Part shown: positions 6,215 through 6,860 of the stretch, one piece after another | Layout of the letters: each line of letters begins with the position of its first letter | Numbering within the stretch: position 1 is the stretch's first letter | DNA from: Pseudomonadota bacterium | GTDB lineage: Bacteria; Desulfobacterota; Desulfobulbia; Desulfobulbales; Desulfobulbaceae | DNA length: 6,860 bases | Assembly: GCA_009778235.1 (NCBI GenBank) | Contig: WRKE01000211.1 | Span: forward strand, 1-6,860 | Direction of reading: 5' to 3' | Notes under the pieces: generated by a model | Told to the model about the DNA's origin: nothing | Databases searched by the model: none | The model's input: only the letters and a program-made list of their open reading frames with translations | Translations under genes and position numbers: made by a program

Positions 6215-6631
6215 ATGGCGCAAATTCATCTGGAAGTCGTCACCCCCAACGGTGCCGTGGTCAGCGAGGATGTTGATATCGTCACCGCTCCCGGTGTGAG
6301 CGGTGAGTTCGGAGTGCTGGCCAATCATGCCCCTTTCTTGAGTACCATCAAGACCGGGACATTGAGCTTCAAGCAAGACCGGGTCACCAAATATTTGATG
6401 GTGACCGGAGGCTTTACCGAGGTATCCAACAATAAGGTCACCTTTTTGGTGGAAAGTGCCGAATTTGGGCAGGATATCGATGTGGAACGGGCGTTGCGGG
6501 CTAAGGAACGTGCTGAAAAGCGCCTTGCTCAGGTCCAGCAGGCCGCCGAAAAAATCAACCGCATTCGTGCCGAATCTGCTTTGCAGCGGGCTATGGCCCG
6601 CATACATACCGCGGAAAGAACTCGGATCTGA
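6215..6631 (+). CDS. atpC: F1Fo ATP synthase subunit epsilon
   Basis: Encodes a 138-residue rotor subunit (usual 130-140) that sits on gamma and the c-ring and can inhibit ATP hydrolysis. The N-terminal beta-sandwich (about 1-85) contains the conserved TPxG and the GEFGVLANHAPFLS stretch. The C-terminal part (about 86-138) is a pair of charged helices able to extend into the head. It starts with IDVERA at residues 88-93, matching the I(L)DxxRA ATP-binding motif described for Bacillus PS3 and E. coli epsilon and at the same residue numbers as in PS3. ATG 6215 is 31 bases after the atpD stop, with a modest GAGG (6203-6206) at 8 bases. It is the last gene of the operon; the terminator begins 34 bases after its stop. 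Confidence 0.96.
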   Translation: MAQIHLEVVTPNGAVVSEDVDIVTAPGVSGEFGVLANHAPFLSTIKTGTLSFKQDRVTKYLMVTGGFTEVSNNKVTFLVESAEFGQDIDVERALRAKERAEKRLAQVQQAAEKINRIRAESALQRAMARIHTAERTRI

Positions 6632-6665
6632 TGATTTGATTGAGATTCAGAATAGTTGCTTTACC

Positions 6666-6694
6666 AAAGCCGCCCCTAAGGGCGGCTTTTTTTT
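6666..6694 (+). terminator. Rho-independent terminator of the atp operon
   Basis: A perfect 7-bp GC-rich stem, GCCGCCC (6669-6675) with GGGCGGC (6680-6686), closes a four-base loop CTAA. It is extended by AAA/TTT pairing (6666-6668 with 6687-6689) and runs into eight T at 6687-6694. It begins 34 bases after the atpC stop, the expected place for the end of the operon transcript. On the reverse strand only three T follow the stem, so it works mainly for the + strand. Confidence 0.95.
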
Positions 6695-6705
6695 GGTGCG
6701 CCCAG

Positions 6706-6720
6706 CATGGTCGTACCATG
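6706..6720. repeat. Short perfect inverted repeat after the atp terminator
   Basis: CATGGT (6706-6711) and ACCATG (6715-6720) are perfect inverted copies around the three bases CGT. No T-run follows, so it is not a terminator. It lies in the spacer before possible promoter elements and could be a binding site for a dimeric regulator or chance; a 6-bp arm is not rare enough to decide. Confidence 0.35.
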
Positions 6721-6767
6721 GAGCGCGGCCCTTTGCTCGCATCGCCGTGCCAGGACTGCCTACCCCG

Positions 6768-6831
6768 GATAATACCATTTTTCATTTCTAATGAAACAAG
6801 TATTGACATCGGCACAGGCTCATCAGAAAAT
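6768..6831 (+). promoter_or_regulatory. Promoter-like hexamers for the gene downstream
   Basis: TTGACA at 6803-6808 is a perfect -35 and GAAAAT at 6826-6831 matches 4 of 6 of the -10 consensus at an ideal 17-base spacing. If used, transcription would start near 6838 and the next gene would begin outside the window. A separate -10-like GATAAT (5 of 6) lies at 6768-6773, but no -35 is found at proper spacing before it. The location just behind a terminator is a natural place for a new promoter. The sequence matches are seen; use is inferred. Confidence 0.4.
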
Positions 6832-6860
6832 CCCGGGTCGTCTGTTGATAGCACTGCTGC
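6791..6860 (+). CDS. Possible 5' end of a next gene (runs off the window)
   Basis: An ATG at 6791 opens a frame that stays open to the end of the window, 23 full codons. The product begins with a short polar stretch with K2 and several Q and ends in the hydrophobic run LLIALL, so it could be the start of a membrane or exported protein. There is no Shine-Dalgarno in the AT-rich bases before it, and the promoter-like TTGACA/GAAAAT pair lies inside it, which argues against this start. I do not recognise the product; either this call or the promoter call is likely wrong. Confidence 0.25.
   Translation, partial: MKQVLTSAQAHQKIPGRLLIALL

Noticed and set aside
6591..6854. Reverse-strand open frame of 87 codons across the terminator
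   Set aside because: It overlaps the 3' end of atpC and runs through the terminator stem; no family resemblance.

Overview
The window holds an F-type ATP synthase gene cluster on the + strand, encoding the peripheral stalk and the whole F1 head in the order b', b, delta, alpha, gamma, beta, epsilon. It is flanked by the 3' end of an unrelated short-chain dehydrogenase-like gene and by a short, mostly non-coding tail after a strong intrinsic terminator. No mobile element, CRISPR array, tRNA or rRNA was seen. The composition is moderately GC-rich.

Organism: the membrane subunits a and c are absent, the operon starts with a b'/b pair, and AtpF carries an N-terminal secretion-like segment. With the overall protein character (for example the AtpA N-terminus), this fits Desulfobacterota (former Deltaproteobacteria), perhaps a Desulfobulbales- or Desulfuromonadales-like bacterium. 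That assignment comes from family knowledge, not from a search, and is tentative at order level.

Layout: 1-300, C-terminal part of an NAD(P)-dependent epimerase/3-beta-HSD-like protein. 301-611, intergenic leader with an AT-rich block, a consensus -35 box and alternative hairpins in the probable 5' UTR. 612-1043, atpF' (b'). 1040-1744, atpF (b). 1741-2289, atpH (delta). 2293-3816, atpA (alpha). 3835-4716, atpG (gamma). 4765-6183, atpD (beta; the start is moved inward to the ATG behind a near-perfect Shine-Dalgarno). 6215-6631, atpC (epsilon). 6666-6694, intrinsic terminator. 6695-6860, a spacer with a small inverted repeat, promoter-like hexamers and a possible start of the next gene.

How the genes work together: alpha and beta form the catalytic hexamer, gamma and epsilon the rotor stalk, and b', b and delta the stator that holds alpha3beta3 against subunit a. 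The proton (or Na+) channel, a and the c-ring, must be encoded elsewhere. The first two junctions are 4-base stop/start overlaps and atpH-atpA is 3 bases apart, which suggests translational coupling. One promoter upstream and one terminator downstream suggest a single transcript.

Most of the window is ordinary housekeeping. The points that deserve a second look are cysteine substitutions in the catalytic beta subunit, including one inside the P-loop that makes it resemble the V-ATPase A subunit; an isoleucine in the alpha P-loop; the histidine-bearing N-terminal extension of subunit b; and the structured leader. I did not find evidence of a wholly new system.
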